The position numbers were made by a program, and so were the translations under genes. Of a stretch of 64,000 nucleotides of DNA, positions 9,309-19,525 are shown in pieces. The stretch covers positions 390,065-454,064 of the forward strand of contig NW_013524649.1 of assembly GCF_000250985.1 (NCBI RefSeq), written 5' to 3'. This stretch comes from Nematocida parisii ERTm1 (Eukaryota > Microsporidia). Within the stretch, counting starts at the first letter, position 1. The number at the start of each line of letters is the position of its first letter. A model generated the notes under the pieces. The model was not told the origin of the DNA. It searched no databases and worked only from the letters and a program-made list of their open reading frames with translations.

Positions 9309-10468
9309 GTATGTACTGTGTTTACTGACATATTTAATAGTAATAATACTATTATCTTATATATAATCAGTGTAGCTGTAATTGCTGTTATAATTACTAA
9401 TATAATATTAATTATACTAATTATACTATCACAATATGATTCAATCCCATTTCTCATTATATCCTCATACAACTGTAATAATTTATTCTTTAGTGCTTTA
9501 TTAATCATATAAATAACTGAAAATAAAATTATAACAGTAAATGCACCTGATATTAAATTAATTAAAACCGTTAAAATTTTTAAATTATCAAAAATTGAAT
9601 AAATCCAAAAATTTTCAGATAATTTTATCAGAATATTAATTATAAAAATAACTGAAAAATATCCCAATATAGAAATAAAATACGTACTATTCCTGTAATA
9701 AACAACCCCCTTTGTGGATGTAAATGTAAACCTGTCGTATATAACTGCCATTAATGGGATAACCCGTAATAATAAATTATAAATAAATCCAGAAGCAATG
9801 GGCAGTGTTATACTGTCAGTGACTAACTTAACACCAATTATACTAAAATGTATATATGTCAAAACAGAAATACCTGAAAATATCAAAGATATCCATATAA
9901 GGATAGATCTAAATTTTTCAAAATAACCGTTTAAATACTTCTCTGTATCATAAACCATTTGCTTTACTGTTTCTATACCGATTGATTCTGGCTTGACGCG
10001 TACATATAACCAATTAAGTCCCATATACCCGAAGGATATATTATCTACATTATCTACATTATTAAGGTTTGACTCTAACAGTTTATCAGTTAAATCAAAA
10101 AATGCTTCAGTTAGTGCTAACCCTATTTGTTTGAAATAACCGTTTTCTATAAAAATTTTATGTGCTAATGATAATGAAAGTGCTATTATAACAGTAAACA
10201 CGTTTAAGTATGCTAATATTCCGTATTTCATTAGTGATATACTGAATAGTTTAAATGGGAATATTGCACTCTTACTTATATTTATATCCAAATTTAATAT
10301 TATACAGATTATTAAAAATATCATAATTATAACGGTATTTTTGTTTTTTAATAAAAATTGTTTCTTTTCATTTTGTATTTCTTGTTTTTTTATAGTTTTT
10401 TTCTCTTTTGCTGTATTAATCAGTGCTTTTGTTTTTCTTGATTCTCTTCCTCCTAATTTATATTTCAT
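9296..10468 (-). CDS. Multi-pass membrane protein, unknown
   Basis: The 390-residue protein has a basic N-terminus (MKYKLGGRESRKTKALINTAKEKKTIKKQE). It is followed by about 7-8 hydrophobic segments separated by a central soluble loop (residues about 120-185, with a DNVDNVDN direct repeat). Ile, Leu, Asn and Tyr dominate, reflecting the AT-rich local composition. I recognise no family. The position between two repeat arrays and beside the AIG1-like genes suggests an accessory membrane gene. The convergent gene ends at 8999. Confidence 0.75.
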   Translation of the reverse strand: MKYKLGGRESRKTKALINTAKEKKTIKKQEIQNEKKQFLLKNKNTVIIMIFLIICIILNLDINISKSAIFPFKLFSISLMKYGILAYLNVFTVIIALSLSLAHKIFIENGYFKQIGLALTEAFFDLTDKLLESNLNNVDNVDNISFGYMGLNWLYVRVKPESIGIETVKQMVYDTEKYLNGYFEKFRSILIWISLIFSGISVLTYIHFSIIGVKLVTDSITLPIASGFIYNLLLRVIPLMAVIYDRFTFTSTKGVVYYRNSTYFISILGYFSVIFIINILIKLSENFWIYSIFDNLKILTVLINLISGAFTVIILFSVIYMINKALKNKLLQLYEDIMRNGIESYCDSIISIINIILVIITAITATLIIYKIIVLLLLNMSVNTVHTVNI

Positions 10469-10914
10469 AATAAAAATTTATGTTTGATATTTATATTTTT
10501 ATAAGTCCAATACGTAATAAGAATAAATAACCAATTATATAACCCGACATAACCCGATATAATACAAGCATATAATACAAGCATATAATCAGATACACCA
10601 ATCAGATATACCAGTACACATATAAACATATATATACTTATACACATATACTTATACTTATACCATATACCAGTACATATACTATATCCTATATACTTAT
10701 ACCAGTGCATATATGCACCTATTCTATATCTTATACTTATACCATATACCAATCAGATACATCAGCACATATACTTATATCTTATGTTCTTTTATTATAT
10801 TCGGGTTATATATCCCTATCCTATATACATTACCAGTGCTTGTCCTATATACTATATACATACACATATTATATCCTATATACATATACTATTACATACA
10901 CATATCCTGTATTT
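10469..10914. repeat. Low-complexity tata/cata region with one family-A doublet
   Basis: Irregular repeats of atacttataccatatacca fill this stretch. It is open in several frames only because of its composition. A family-A doublet (ataacccgacataacccgat) lies at about 10539-10559 and a single unit near 10800. Tyr/Ile-rich open frames here are not believable genes. Confidence 0.8.
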
Positions 10915-11607
10915 CTATTCATATACCCTTATACTCTTATTTATATACTGTCTTACTCTTATTTTTACTATGTATATTATACTGTTTATCATGTATATCA
11001 TTATATATGATATGATTGGTACTATTATTATATATTTATTATACTTATTTAGTATATTATATCTGTAATACCCATTTATATACTTATATATACATGATAT
11101 AATAATAGTATATGCTGTATAATATAGTATATAAGTATAACCAGGCGTAATAAGTGTATTATTAAGTATATAAGATATAAATAATAATAAGCATGGGAAT
11201 GCATGCATACACAAATTAGAGAATAAAGTGATTTTAGTGTCACCGTATAAGGAACTTTTAGGGAATACTAAATTAGGGTTATACACGAATATAGGCCAGA
11301 ATATCAAGAATATTAATATTTCAGATGATAATACAGTTGATGTAATATGTGCAGATATAACCCGAATATTGAATTTGTCAGTGTACTGCGTGATGAGTGT
11401 CATAAGGAATGATATAAAACTGAATAACAGTGTAGAATTAGTTATAAAAAAGAACTTCTTTATGGAGATGTTCATTTTTACATTAAAATAATTAGTGTGT
11501 GATATATCTAATAATCCGTATATACTGATACACATCCCTATAATACAAATTATATTATTCAACCAGAATATTCTTGTACTGTTTCCTATATCATGCAATC
11601 CATTCAT
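10915..11607 (-). CDS. AIG1/FAR-17a-like membrane hydrolase, diverged paralogue
   Basis: The 230-residue six-span protein is recognisably related to its upstream neighbour at 12291-13049. Both have YGxLDI near residue 33, a FxxLxHxG/FFITNS helix, FWxxxxxxxxLVxxxS, and LFxNLCMHxFPxxLLxxxY. AIG1 and ADTRP, the animal members, are membrane threonine hydrolases that cleave fatty-acid esters of hydroxy fatty acids. The conserved Thr (FFITNS) and His (NLCMHAF) positions appear kept. The copy is more AT-rich and has drifted toward Ile/Asn/Tyr. It is transcribed in the same direction as the other copy, 680 bases downstream. Confidence 0.75.
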   Translation of the reverse strand: MNGLHDIGNSTRIFWLNNIICIIGMCISIYGLLDISHTNYFNVKMNISIKKFFFITNSTLLFSFISFLMTLITQYTDKFNIRVISAHITSTVLSSEILIFLIFWPIFVYNPNLVFPKSSLYGDTKITLFSNLCMHAFPCLLLFISYILNNTLITPGYTYILYYTAYTIIISCIYKYINGYYRYNILNKYNKYIIIVPIISYIMIYMINSIIYIVKIRVRQYINKSIRVYE

Positions 11608-12290
11608 TAATAAAATTCATAAAAAATTAATTAATTATATAACGGATTTAAAGTATTTTGGTATAATTGGTTTAGTATCCTATTTGTTATTATAATATGA
11701 TTATGATTGGTATGATTATGCTGTGAATTATAGGTTTATTACAATTAGTATAAGATACACACATGGCATACTTATGACATATGGTATATGCTAAGTATAT
11801 GCTAAGTGTATGGTATACAGTGGTATATGCTAAGTGTATGGTACACAGTGGTATATGCTAAGTATATGGTATATATGGTATATATGGTGTACAGTGGTAT
11901 ATGCTAAGTATATGGTATATATGGTATATATGGTGTACAGTGGTATATGCTAAGTATATGGTGTATATGCTAAGTGTATGGTATATAGTGGTATATGCTA
12001 AGTATATGGTATATATGCTAAGTATATGCTAAGTATATGCTAAGTATATGCTAAGTGTATGGTGTACAGTGGTATATGCTAAGTACACAGTGATGTATAT
12101 TAATTGGTGTATATTATATACTCTTCTTGTACTGTGATATACATGTACTATTCTAATTATGGTATGCTTATATAGTATATGTATACTATAGGCATATGTG
12201 ACATATGTGATATAGACATACTTATGCCTATTCGGATTATATCATGATATACTTCTGTTACTCCTATTATACTCATGCCTTCTTCTTCTT
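11608..12290. repeat. Tandem array of ggtatatgctaagtatat units
   Basis: From about 11775 to 12085 a unit close to gtatatgctaagtatatggt (18-22 bases) repeats many times. Higher-order copies of roughly 60 bases include tatggtgtacagtgg. The flanks are AT-rich without a gene. The array separates the two AIG1-like paralogues. Confidence 0.9.
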
Positions 12291-13049
12291 TTACTTTACT
12301 TTTTCTTGTTCTGTGGTTCTTTTTTCCTTTTTGTTATTTGTGCTTATGTGTGCTCTTGTCCAGATGTATTTATTTATTACTGTAAGCATATAATACACTG
12401 TACATATGGATAAATAACACACACAGAAGAATAATACACGGTATGTGCCAGTGAGGGTTTTAATCACACCGTACGGCCAGTACCCATTCAATTCATAACA
12501 AACATGCATAAGAATGATATAACCAATGAAGAACAAGAAAAGTAACCCATAACTTGCCAGTGTGTTCAACAACTCTATGTAAAAGAATTCCACCAATAAG
12601 AATACGGTTGGAAACCCGTGCATGCACAGATTAAAGAAGAGTGAGATACCGTCATCACCATCATAATAAGAAGGGTTTACTACGAGTGACTTATCTATAT
12701 GCCACATAACCCAGAATGAAACAGGGATGAATAACTCCACAGTAATAGTCAGTGCGAATAAGTTCGGGTATATTTTATACATAAAATTATCAACGCGTTC
12801 CTTTTGTGTGTTAGATGTACACCTGCCCCTGTACATTATACACATCCCCAGTGTAATAGCTGTAAGGATTAGTCCAATATGCGTCAAGTGGTAGAACCTG
12901 TTTAAAAATGAAAATAGATCAGGGGATCTTAATCTGTACGGTTTACCTATGTCTAAATTACCGTATAAGGAAGTTATAATTCCTAAGGAGGCAACTGCAT
13001 TCTGTGCCACTTTGTTTTTTACTGCCACTGGGACTCCGAGTATTTTCAT
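12291..13049 (-). CDS. AIG1/FAR-17a-like membrane hydrolase
   Basis: The 252-residue protein has about six membrane spans, close to the usual length of the AIG1/ADTRP family. Landmarks are FLNRFYHLTHIGLILTAIT (the conserved Thr helix), PVSFWVMWHIDKSLVVNP, and LFFNLCMHGFPTVFLLVEFF (the conserved His). Animal AIG1 uses a Thr/His pair for hydrolysis of hydroxy-fatty-acid esters in the membrane; the substrate here is unknown. The tail is Lys/Glu-rich. It is divergently arranged with 14-3-3, whose ATG is only 60 bases away, so the two share a very short promoter. Family assignment is fairly sure; function is inferred. Confidence 0.82.
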   Translation of the reverse strand: MKILGVPVAVKNKVAQNAVASLGIITSLYGNLDIGKPYRLRSPDLFSFLNRFYHLTHIGLILTAITLGMCIMYRGRCTSNTQKERVDNFMYKIYPNLFALTITVELFIPVSFWVMWHIDKSLVVNPSYYDGDDGISLFFNLCMHGFPTVFLLVEFFYIELLNTLASYGLLFLFFIGYIILMHVCYELNGYWPYGVIKTLTGTYRVLFFCVCYLSICTVYYMLTVINKYIWTRAHISTNNKKEKRTTEQEKVK

Positions 13050-13109
13050 TTCCGGCTATTATTTTTTAAACATTTAAATTTCGAATGGAAATTAATTTTT
13101 ACTTATTGA

Positions 13110-13865
13110 ATGGAGACATATGAAGAGTGCGTATACAAAGCAAAGCTAAGTGAAAAAGCAGAAAGGTTCAAACAAATGGTAGAATGCATGAAAACAGCAG
13201 TAAAACAAGCCAGTTCCATAGGAAAGAGTATAGGGATAGAGGAGAGAAATATGCTCTCTGTTGCGTATAAGAACCAGGTGGGGGTAAGAAGAACTTCCTG
13301 GAGAATACTCACAAAATCATTACAGGAGTGTAAGCTGGCAGAGCAGAATTCCAGTGGAGCAGTGAATGAAAAGCACATTCAAATAATTATGGATTACATA
13401 AAAACAGTAGAGAGTGAATTAAATGGGATATGCGATGACTTACTCTCACTACTGGACTCGTATTTAATTCAAGAGACAGCCAAGGACTCACAGGTATTCT
13501 TCTTAAAGATGAAAGGAGACTATCTCAGATATAAAGCAGAAATAGCGAATAATGAATATTTAGCAGAAGTATCACAGCAGGCACACGATGCATACCAGAA
13601 AGCAATGGAAATAGCAAATGCAAACCTGCCCCCCACAAACCCCACCAGGCTTGGTTTATATTTGAACTACTCCGTGTTCTGCTTTGAGATCCTGAATGAG
13701 CGGACCCGTGCGATAGAAATGGGCAAGAAAGCCTTTGATGAAGCAATTTCTGAGTTAGACTCTTTGACAGAAGAAAGCTACAAGGACTCTACGCTTATTA
13801 TGCAATTATTGCGGGATAATCTTTCCTTGTGGACGACTGAGTATGCGGAGGAGGTTGCTTATTAA
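13110..13865 (+). CDS. 14-3-3 phosphopeptide-binding protein
   Basis: The 251-residue product covers the whole 14-3-3 fold. It starts with YEECVYKAKLSEKAERFKQM, continues with EERNMLSVAYKNQVGVRRTSWRIL, includes FFLKMKGDYLRYKAEI, and ends with TLIMQLLRDNLSLWTTE. Lys, Arg, Arg and Tyr residues of the phosphoserine pocket are at their usual motif positions (RNMLSVAYKN; KGDYLRY). The dimeric protein binds phosphorylated clients in signalling and cell-cycle control. It is one of the best-conserved proteins in the window. Length equals the family norm except for a short acidic tail (TEYAEEVAY). Confidence 0.98.
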   Translation: METYEECVYKAKLSEKAERFKQMVECMKTAVKQASSIGKSIGIEERNMLSVAYKNQVGVRRTSWRILTKSLQECKLAEQNSSGAVNEKHIQIIMDYIKTVESELNGICDDLLSLLDSYLIQETAKDSQVFFLKMKGDYLRYKAEIANNEYLAEVSQQAHDAYQKAMEIANANLPPTNPTRLGLYLNYSVFCFEILNERTRAIEMGKKAFDEAISELDSLTEESYKDSTLIMQLLRDNLSLWTTEYAEEVAY

Positions 13866-14488
13866 GTGTTGATTGTGCCTTTATTATGTGATTTGGACTA
13901 TTTAAGGTGCCTGTGCATTTGAATTTCGGGTTATTAGCTTGTTTGACATTTTCCAATAAATACAATATTATAAATTTAGGGTTATATCGGGTTATACGGG
14001 ATTGTTTCTGCATAATCATATGTTATGTATAATATAACTGTAATAAATAAGTATTTTATATTTAGGGTTATTCGGGTTATATCATTATTTATTTCTTATG
14101 GTATTTTATTACAGTGCACTATAAATATTTATTCATAAAATATTTTATATTTATACTTTTATCTTTTATATATAAATTATGCCCTGTTATCAAAATGATA
14201 CTTATTCAATAAAATAAGGACTGCATATAATATATATAGCACATTGTGTATAAAATAATACTATACACTGTACTACTAATTATAACACATTGTGTATAAA
14301 ATAATACTATAATGCACTAATTATAACACATTGTGTATAATATTTAAATTTAACTATTTTATTTTTTTATTTATAACACACTATGTATAAAGTAGTACTA
14401 TACTGCACTAATTATAACACATTGTGTATAATATTAAAATTTTTTAATTTATCCGTTATTTATATATAAAATTTTACTTTTTTTTATT
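13866..14488. other. Intergenic region with family-A and family-B copies
   Basis: Family-A units lie at about 13927, 13979-14000 and 14059-14083. From 14215 to 14440 there are direct repeats of actaattataacacattgtgtataaaataatacta (family-B like), at least four copies. No gene is visible. Confidence 0.8.
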
Positions 14489-16387
14489 ATGAACAGTAAC
14501 AACAAAGAATACTTAATACAAGAACTAAAAGATACACTTGCTAATAGAAGTATAACACCCAATAAGTGTGATACAGTAACAAAAGTACTCCCAATAATAC
14601 TAGAAATATTCACAAGAGAAAGAATAACGGACAGATCCCATAAGTCACTAGAACTTATTACATATAACACACTATGTTATATGCTAGACAAGTATATACT
14701 AGAAATAAGCAACTGCACTGATGATAATATAATAACAGCAGTAGAAGCAGCCGTTAATAAAACAGAAGAGGTAATTAATATAATTAAAAATACAGAAAAG
14801 GAAATACCCGAAAAGGAAAAAGTGAAATTTTTTAACTTAATAAACAATAATCATTTATTCCTGTTCCAGGGAGTATTATTAAGGCAAATTATACAGTCAG
14901 ATATAAGGAAAGCACTAAAACCCGAATTAACCCGAAAATTAAAACCCGTGGATAAATCCACTGCAATAAAAAAACTATTCAGCAAGACGCGCTCAGGACA
15001 GACAAAACTACAAAGACTTATAGAACTATTAACAGAAAATAATGGCAAGTTTACAGAATATATTGGTAATGTAGAAAAAGTATTAAAACATAATACACAA
15101 TGTGCAATAAGTAATGAAGATATAGAAATATTAAATTTATTTTTATATGTAGATATGAGTGCATTATATAATAGTATATGTGTAATAAGAAATGCATACA
15201 TATTTAAAAATTTTAATGGCAAATCAAATCAAAAATTTTTATCATTTTTTGATAATTTATTTTTCTTTTGGAGCAACCCGATGACAGAAGGCAAAGAAGA
15301 AGAAATAACCCGATATAACCCGAATTTCTTATATGATATTATTAATAATACCACAGGAACCATTTACATTAAAGAAATAAGCAAGCAGATAGCAAATGAC
15401 TGTCTAAGCACAGGCGTATCACAAGATAAATTTAATAATACAATTAATACGTATAAGAATAGTATTATAACACTATTAAATACACAATCACCAGTAAGTA
15501 ATAAACTTAGTACACAATCAGTAGTAAGTAATGCACAAGAACCATTAAATACAGAACAATCAGTAGTAAGTAATGCACAAGAACCATTAAATACAGAACA
15601 ATCACCAGGAAGTAATAAACTTAGTACACAATCAGTAGTAAGTACTAGTAAGGGAGCACTTAATAGAATTAAAAGGGGCGTATCATTCATAACCCGAGCC
15701 CAAGATAAAATTGAGGATAAGATAATAGGTCTTACAGTAACAGCAGTCAAAACAGCAACACAAGCAAAAGCACTACTAAAAGAAGCAAAAAAGGCAAAAG
15801 CACAGCCAGTCCAGCCAGTAGTCCAGTCAGTAGAAGCAGTACAAGTACAGCCAGTAGTACAAGCAGTGGTAGAGGAAGAAGAAATAGAAGTGGCAGAGGA
15901 AGCAATTGATCCAGTCGCAGAAGCAGCAGATACAGTTGCAGAAGCACTTACACCAAATATATTAATAGAAGCACAAGCAGAAGCAGTCAAGCCAGTACAA
16001 GTACAGCCAGTCAAGCCAGTACAAGCAGAGGCAGTCCAGGCAGTACAAGCAGAGGCAGTCCAGCCAGTCCAAGCAGAGGCAGTCCAGCCAGTATATTCTG
16101 AAGCATATTCAGCTGCGTATTCAGTTGACCAGGCGTATGTATCTATTAAGAATAAGTTAAGAAATATTATACTATGTGTAATAAGTATTATAATAATAAT
16201 AATTATTTCTGTACTGTGTGTAATATATTCTGGTGGTATATCAAGATATATTACACAGTGTATTAAATATTTTAGTAATATTATATATAAAGTAGGTAAT
16301 AAGATTAATAACACAGTGGGTATTAAATCATCACTAGAAAAAATAATAGAAGATATCGGTGGTGGAGTGAGTAATTTATTTAATTAA
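14489..16387 (+). CDS. Lineage-specific tail-anchored repeat protein
   Basis: The 632-residue protein has a helical N-terminal half, then a composite repeat region and one strong hydrophobic segment near the C-terminus (LCVISIIIIIIISVLCVIY, about residues 565-585). The middle holds a 14-residue tandem repeat (VVSNAQEPLNTEQS) and an Ala/Val/Gln/Pro region of VQPVQAEA-type repeats (residues about 430-545). A family-A doublet in the frame (15304-15327) encodes TRYNPN. Family-B elements encode TQCAISN and LCVISI, the latter inside the membrane segment. The N-terminal half loosely resembles the middle of the protein at 7416. No known domain is recognised. The next gene follows 85 bases downstream in the same direction. 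Confidence 0.75.
   Translation: MNSNNKEYLIQELKDTLANRSITPNKCDTVTKVLPIILEIFTRERITDRSHKSLELITYNTLCYMLDKYILEISNCTDDNIITAVEAAVNKTEEVINIIKNTEKEIPEKEKVKFFNLINNNHLFLFQGVLLRQIIQSDIRKALKPELTRKLKPVDKSTAIKKLFSKTRSGQTKLQRLIELLTENNGKFTEYIGNVEKVLKHNTQCAISNEDIEILNLFLYVDMSALYNSICVIRNAYIFKNFNGKSNQKFLSFFDNLFFFWSNPMTEGKEEEITRYNPNFLYDIINNTTGTIYIKEISKQIANDCLSTGVSQDKFNNTINTYKNSIITLLNTQSPVSNKLSTQSVVSNAQEPLNTEQSVVSNAQEPLNTEQSPGSNKLSTQSVVSTSKGALNRIKRGVSFITRAQDKIEDKIIGLTVTAVKTATQAKALLKEAKKAKAQPVQPVVQSVEAVQVQPVVQAVVEEEEIEVAEEAIDPVAEAADTVAEALTPNILIEAQAEAVKPVQVQPVKPVQAEAVQAVQAEAVQPVQAEAVQPVYSEAYSAAYSVDQAYVSIKNKLRNIILCVISIIIIIIISVLCVIYSGGISRYITQCIKYFSNIIYKVGNKINNTVGIKSSLEKIIEDIGGGVSNLFN
15483..15650 (+). repeat. 42-bp in-frame repeats in a lineage-specific gene
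   Basis: Two adjacent 42-bp units encode VVSNAQEPLNTEQS. They are flanked on both sides by copies of agtaataaacttagtacacaatca, giving an A-B-B-A layout. A second repeat block of about 18-24 bp units (caagcagaggcagtccagcc) spans about 15975-16095. Confidence 0.9.
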
Positions 16388-16471
16388 TAAAATATAACTG
16401 ATTTCCTTATATGGTAATAATATATTTATAGAAGTATAAATATTTTTAATTTTTAATAATTTTTATTTTAT

Positions 16472-17233
16472 ATGAGAGAAAAAAAGGCCACTGCGAGTGC
16501 ATTAGATACAGAAAATTCATCAGAAATCAAAGGAGAATCTCTTATTATTAAAACCACCAGCACGGGATCTGATAATAATTTGGCAGCAGGTGGTTTATTA
16601 AGTAATATTAAAGATGTGCACGTAAGTGAGAATATGGCAGAATTTATTACACATAGCACAGAAAGTTCTCTTATTTTTCATATATTGTATTCAATATTTT
16701 ACAGTACAGTACTATTAATTATTACACAATATGGCATAAGTACTGCACACTACACCACCAGATCAATTATTACACAGTATAATTATTTACTACTCACTGT
16801 GTATTATATATTCAATATATTACTACAATTTATTACACTATATGTAATAAGTAAGGATAGTACACTAATATTTACTAAAAATTTTCCAAGTAATAAAAAT
16901 AAAATAATTAGTATTTTTATACTAATTATATCTGTAATACTCACAGGCATATTTATAGGCTTATTTAGTACAGATATATTTATTAGTATAACAATAAGTA
17001 TTTATACAGGAATTAGTCTATCATACAGTATAATTATACTAATAGACATAATATTATACACAATATGTAATAAGTACGAGTGCATGTATAATTATAAGCA
17101 TATGTGTAATAAGAAATTATCACTTATTTATTACATAAACATAATTATAAGTATAATTATAACAGTGTACACAGCATACATAATAAAAGACACATTATAT
17201 CCAAATACAGTAAGTAATAGCCAAATAGGGTAA
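16472..17233 (+). CDS. Lineage-specific multi-span membrane protein with repeat-encoded segments
   Basis: The 253-residue protein has a soluble N-terminal third (Ser/Thr/Asn-rich) and about five hydrophobic segments. Family-B DNA is read in frame four times: EFITHSTE at about 16640, LLIITQYGIS at 16725, IITQYN at 16767, and QFITLYVISK at 16829-16855. In the last one the DNA is an inverted repeat (TTATTACA...TGTAATAA). Membrane segments are thus encoded partly by the dispersed repeat. Topology resembles the C-terminal part of the protein at 7416. No known domain. It follows the gene at 14489 in the same direction. Confidence 0.7.
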   Translation: MREKKATASALDTENSSEIKGESLIIKTTSTGSDNNLAAGGLLSNIKDVHVSENMAEFITHSTESSLIFHILYSIFYSTVLLIITQYGISTAHYTTRSIITQYNYLLLTVYYIFNILLQFITLYVISKDSTLIFTKNFPSNKNKIISIFILIISVILTGIFIGLFSTDIFISITISIYTGISLSYSIIILIDIILYTICNKYECMYNYKHMCNKKLSLIYYINIIISIIITVYTAYIIKDTLYPNTVSNSQIG

Positions 17234-17527
17234 TAGATAACCAAATAGGGTAATAATAATTAAGAATCCGTTATGTCCATATATAGTAATAATTAAGAAT
17301 GACCAGATAAAGTAAATAGATAACCATATATAGTAATAATTAATTAAGAATACGTTATGTCCATATATAGTATTAATTAATTAATAGTGTGTTATATCCA
17401 TATATAGTAATAATTAATTAAGAATACGTTATGTCCATATATAGTAATAGTGTCCATATATAGTAATAATTAATAAACCGTTATTTATTATTATTATTTT
17501 ATTATTATTATTATTATTATTTTCCTT
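17234..17527. repeat. Tandem ccatatatagtaataattaattaagaata array
   Basis: At least five imperfect units of 30-45 bases (gttatgtccatatatagtaa core) run from about 17265 to 17475. Two shorter copies of aaccaaatagggtaata precede them at 17218-17255. The stretch separates two convergent genes. Confidence 0.9.
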
Positions 17528-18901
17528 TTATAAATTATTTATCATGCATAATTTATCAGGATTTAATGATTCTTTTAATTTATACCGGACAGTTTCTTTT
17601 ATTTTTTTTAAATATTTGTTATTTTCGTTATTTCCTTTTTTGGTATTCTTTCCTTTTATAGTAATCCCATACGCCTTACTTAATATATTCTTATATATCT
17701 CTATCTTAAATATAACCCCATCATTAACACAAAAATACTCCCCAGATGTAACCTCATACACTATCCCCATCTCCTTGATTATCTCCTCTAGCCGTATTAT
17801 TAGTACATCTACACCAGCCCGTATCCCCTTCATATGCTTTATATAACTATTCCTTATCTTTACTTTCTTATCGCATATAAAGTCCACTATACTGTCAACC
17901 CTGTCCGTATATATATTACCCTTATACTTATACTTTATTAATGAATATACTTTATGTATACTATTACAGTATAAACCATCCTTCTTTATAAATTGATTAT
18001 TAAACAAATGGTTTATATACGTACATATACTATTATCTAATACTTCTAAATTCGGGTTATATCGGGTTATATCAGACTGGGTTATATCCGGGTTATCATT
18101 AACCCATGGATGATTAAGTATCTGCTGTACACTTATCCTTGTATTCCTATCCGGGTTAAGCATCTGTAGTAATAATGACTTTAACTCCTCAGATACTCCG
18201 TCCGTTAGAATATTACTATTAGTTATCTTATGGTATAACAATTGCAGGTTCTTATCATCAAATGGCACTTTACCACATACCATTACGTACAGCACCACGC
18301 CTAAACTCCAAATGTCCACTTCTGGTCCTTTATATAAATTACCGGATAATAATTCAGGTGCTGCAAAATAAAGAGATCCACAGAAGGTCCCTAAAAAACC
18401 TTCATTTTCAAAAAAATTTGATAGTCCAAAATCTATTAAAATTGCATTATCATCCTTATTAATTAAAATATTTTCAATTTTTATATCTCTATGTACTATA
18501 TTATGATTATGGCAGTATTGTATTGCATCAAGTATTTGTATAAAATACTTTTTAGCCGTTATTTCTGATAATTTTTTATTTTTGACAATTTTTTTTAACA
18601 ATTGTTCACCTGAAATATAATTAAATATCAGATAGAAGCATTCTTTTGTGTAGAAGAATTCTTTTAGTTTTAGTATATGTTTATGTGATAGTATGTATGA
18701 TATGAGCACTTCTCTTAGTACTCTATTCTCTCTTGACTGTTTCTTTTCTATTCCTATGTAATTTATTCTGCTGATTATTTTAATTGCGACTGTTTCATTA
18801 TTTCTTATGTCTATACCTTTATATACGTAACTAGTTGTACCTGTCTCTATTACTTCTTTAAGTATATAATTATTCATTCTTTCGTGTTTCTTCTCATGCA
18901 T
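17528..18901 (-). CDS. MARK/Kin1-like Ser/Thr protein kinase
   Basis: I start at the ATG at 18901 (MHEKKHERMNNYILKEVIETG). The frame is open farther upstream, but that part is repeat DNA. All kinase motifs are present: ETGTTSYVYKG, VAIKII, HRDIKIEN, DFGLSNFF, APELL and DIWSLGVVLYVMVCG. The CAMK/AMPK-type sequence after HRD and the C-terminal FKIEIYKN...GITIKGK...KKIKETV region, which resembles a KA1 domain, point to the Kin1/MARK group. A linker between the two is encoded by three family-A units (18051-18097), giving NPDITQSDITRYNPN. The product is 457 residues. The substrate is unknown; MARK kinases act in polarity and the cytoskeleton. Confidence 0.88.
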   Translation of the reverse strand: MHEKKHERMNNYILKEVIETGTTSYVYKGIDIRNNETVAIKIISRINYIGIEKKQSRENRVLREVLISYILSHKHILKLKEFFYTKECFYLIFNYISGEQLLKKIVKNKKLSEITAKKYFIQILDAIQYCHNHNIVHRDIKIENILINKDDNAILIDFGLSNFFENEGFLGTFCGSLYFAAPELLSGNLYKGPEVDIWSLGVVLYVMVCGKVPFDDKNLQLLYHKITNSNILTDGVSEELKSLLLQMLNPDRNTRISVQQILNHPWVNDNPDITQSDITRYNPNLEVLDNSICTYINHLFNNQFIKKDGLYCNSIHKVYSLIKYKYKGNIYTDRVDSIVDFICDKKVKIRNSYIKHMKGIRAGVDVLIIRLEEIIKEMGIVYEVTSGEYFCVNDGVIFKIEIYKNILSKAYGITIKGKNTKKGNNENNKYLKKIKETVRYKLKESLNPDKLCMINNL

Positions 18902-19525
18902 GGATTTAGAAATTTTTATTGTATTTATTCTCTTCCCCTTATCTCCTACGGGGTATGATGATACATAGTGATAATAGTGCAATAAGTAATACATAGTGAT
19001 AATAGTGCAATAAGTAATAAATAAAATATATATAAAATAAGTATAAGACATAATAACCAATGAGTAATAAATAGTAAATACCACACAATATGCAATAAGT
19101 TATATTAAGTTATATTAAGTAGTAATAAGTAGTAGTATATGTGTAATAAGTTATATTATTTATTCTATATTGTGTAATAAGTTATAATATATGTGTAATA
19201 AGTTATATTATCTTGTGTTATTTACTGTGTATTGTGTAAGAAGTAATGTGCATTGTGTAATAAGTAGTAATAAATGTGTATTATATTGTATTATTTATTC
19301 TATATTGTGTAATAAGTTATAATATATGTGTAATAAGTTATTCTATATTATGTACATTGTGTAATAAGTTATATTATTTATTCTATATTGCGTAATAAGT
19401 TGTATTATATTATTATATTATTATTTATTATATTATTATATTATTTATTATACTATGTGTATTATCTTATATTATTTATTATGTATAGTGTACTATTTAT
19501 TATTTATTATACTATGTGTACTATA
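18902..19525. repeat. Family-B array (gtgtaataagttatat units)
   Basis: The array is made of irregular units of ttattctatattgtgtaataagttataatat. It is mostly in the orientation reading GTGTAATAAG on the plus strand, opposite to the arrays at 5.8 kb and 20.7 kb. No gene is visible. Confidence 0.9.

Noticed and set aside
10465-10752. 95-residue minus-strand frame overlapping the start of the gene at 9296-10468
   Set aside because: It lies wholly in ata/tata low-complexity DNA and is Tyr/Ile/Met-rich. Overlapping frames on both strands are equally open there.
15364-16314. 316-residue minus-strand frame
   Set aside because: It is the antisense of the VQPVQAEA repeats and membrane segment of the plus-strand gene at 14489.
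18902-19084. N-terminal extension of the MARK-like kinase
   Set aside because: The extra 61 codons have no good start and the first 40 are family-B repeat DNA; the kinase domain begins properly after the ATG at 18901.
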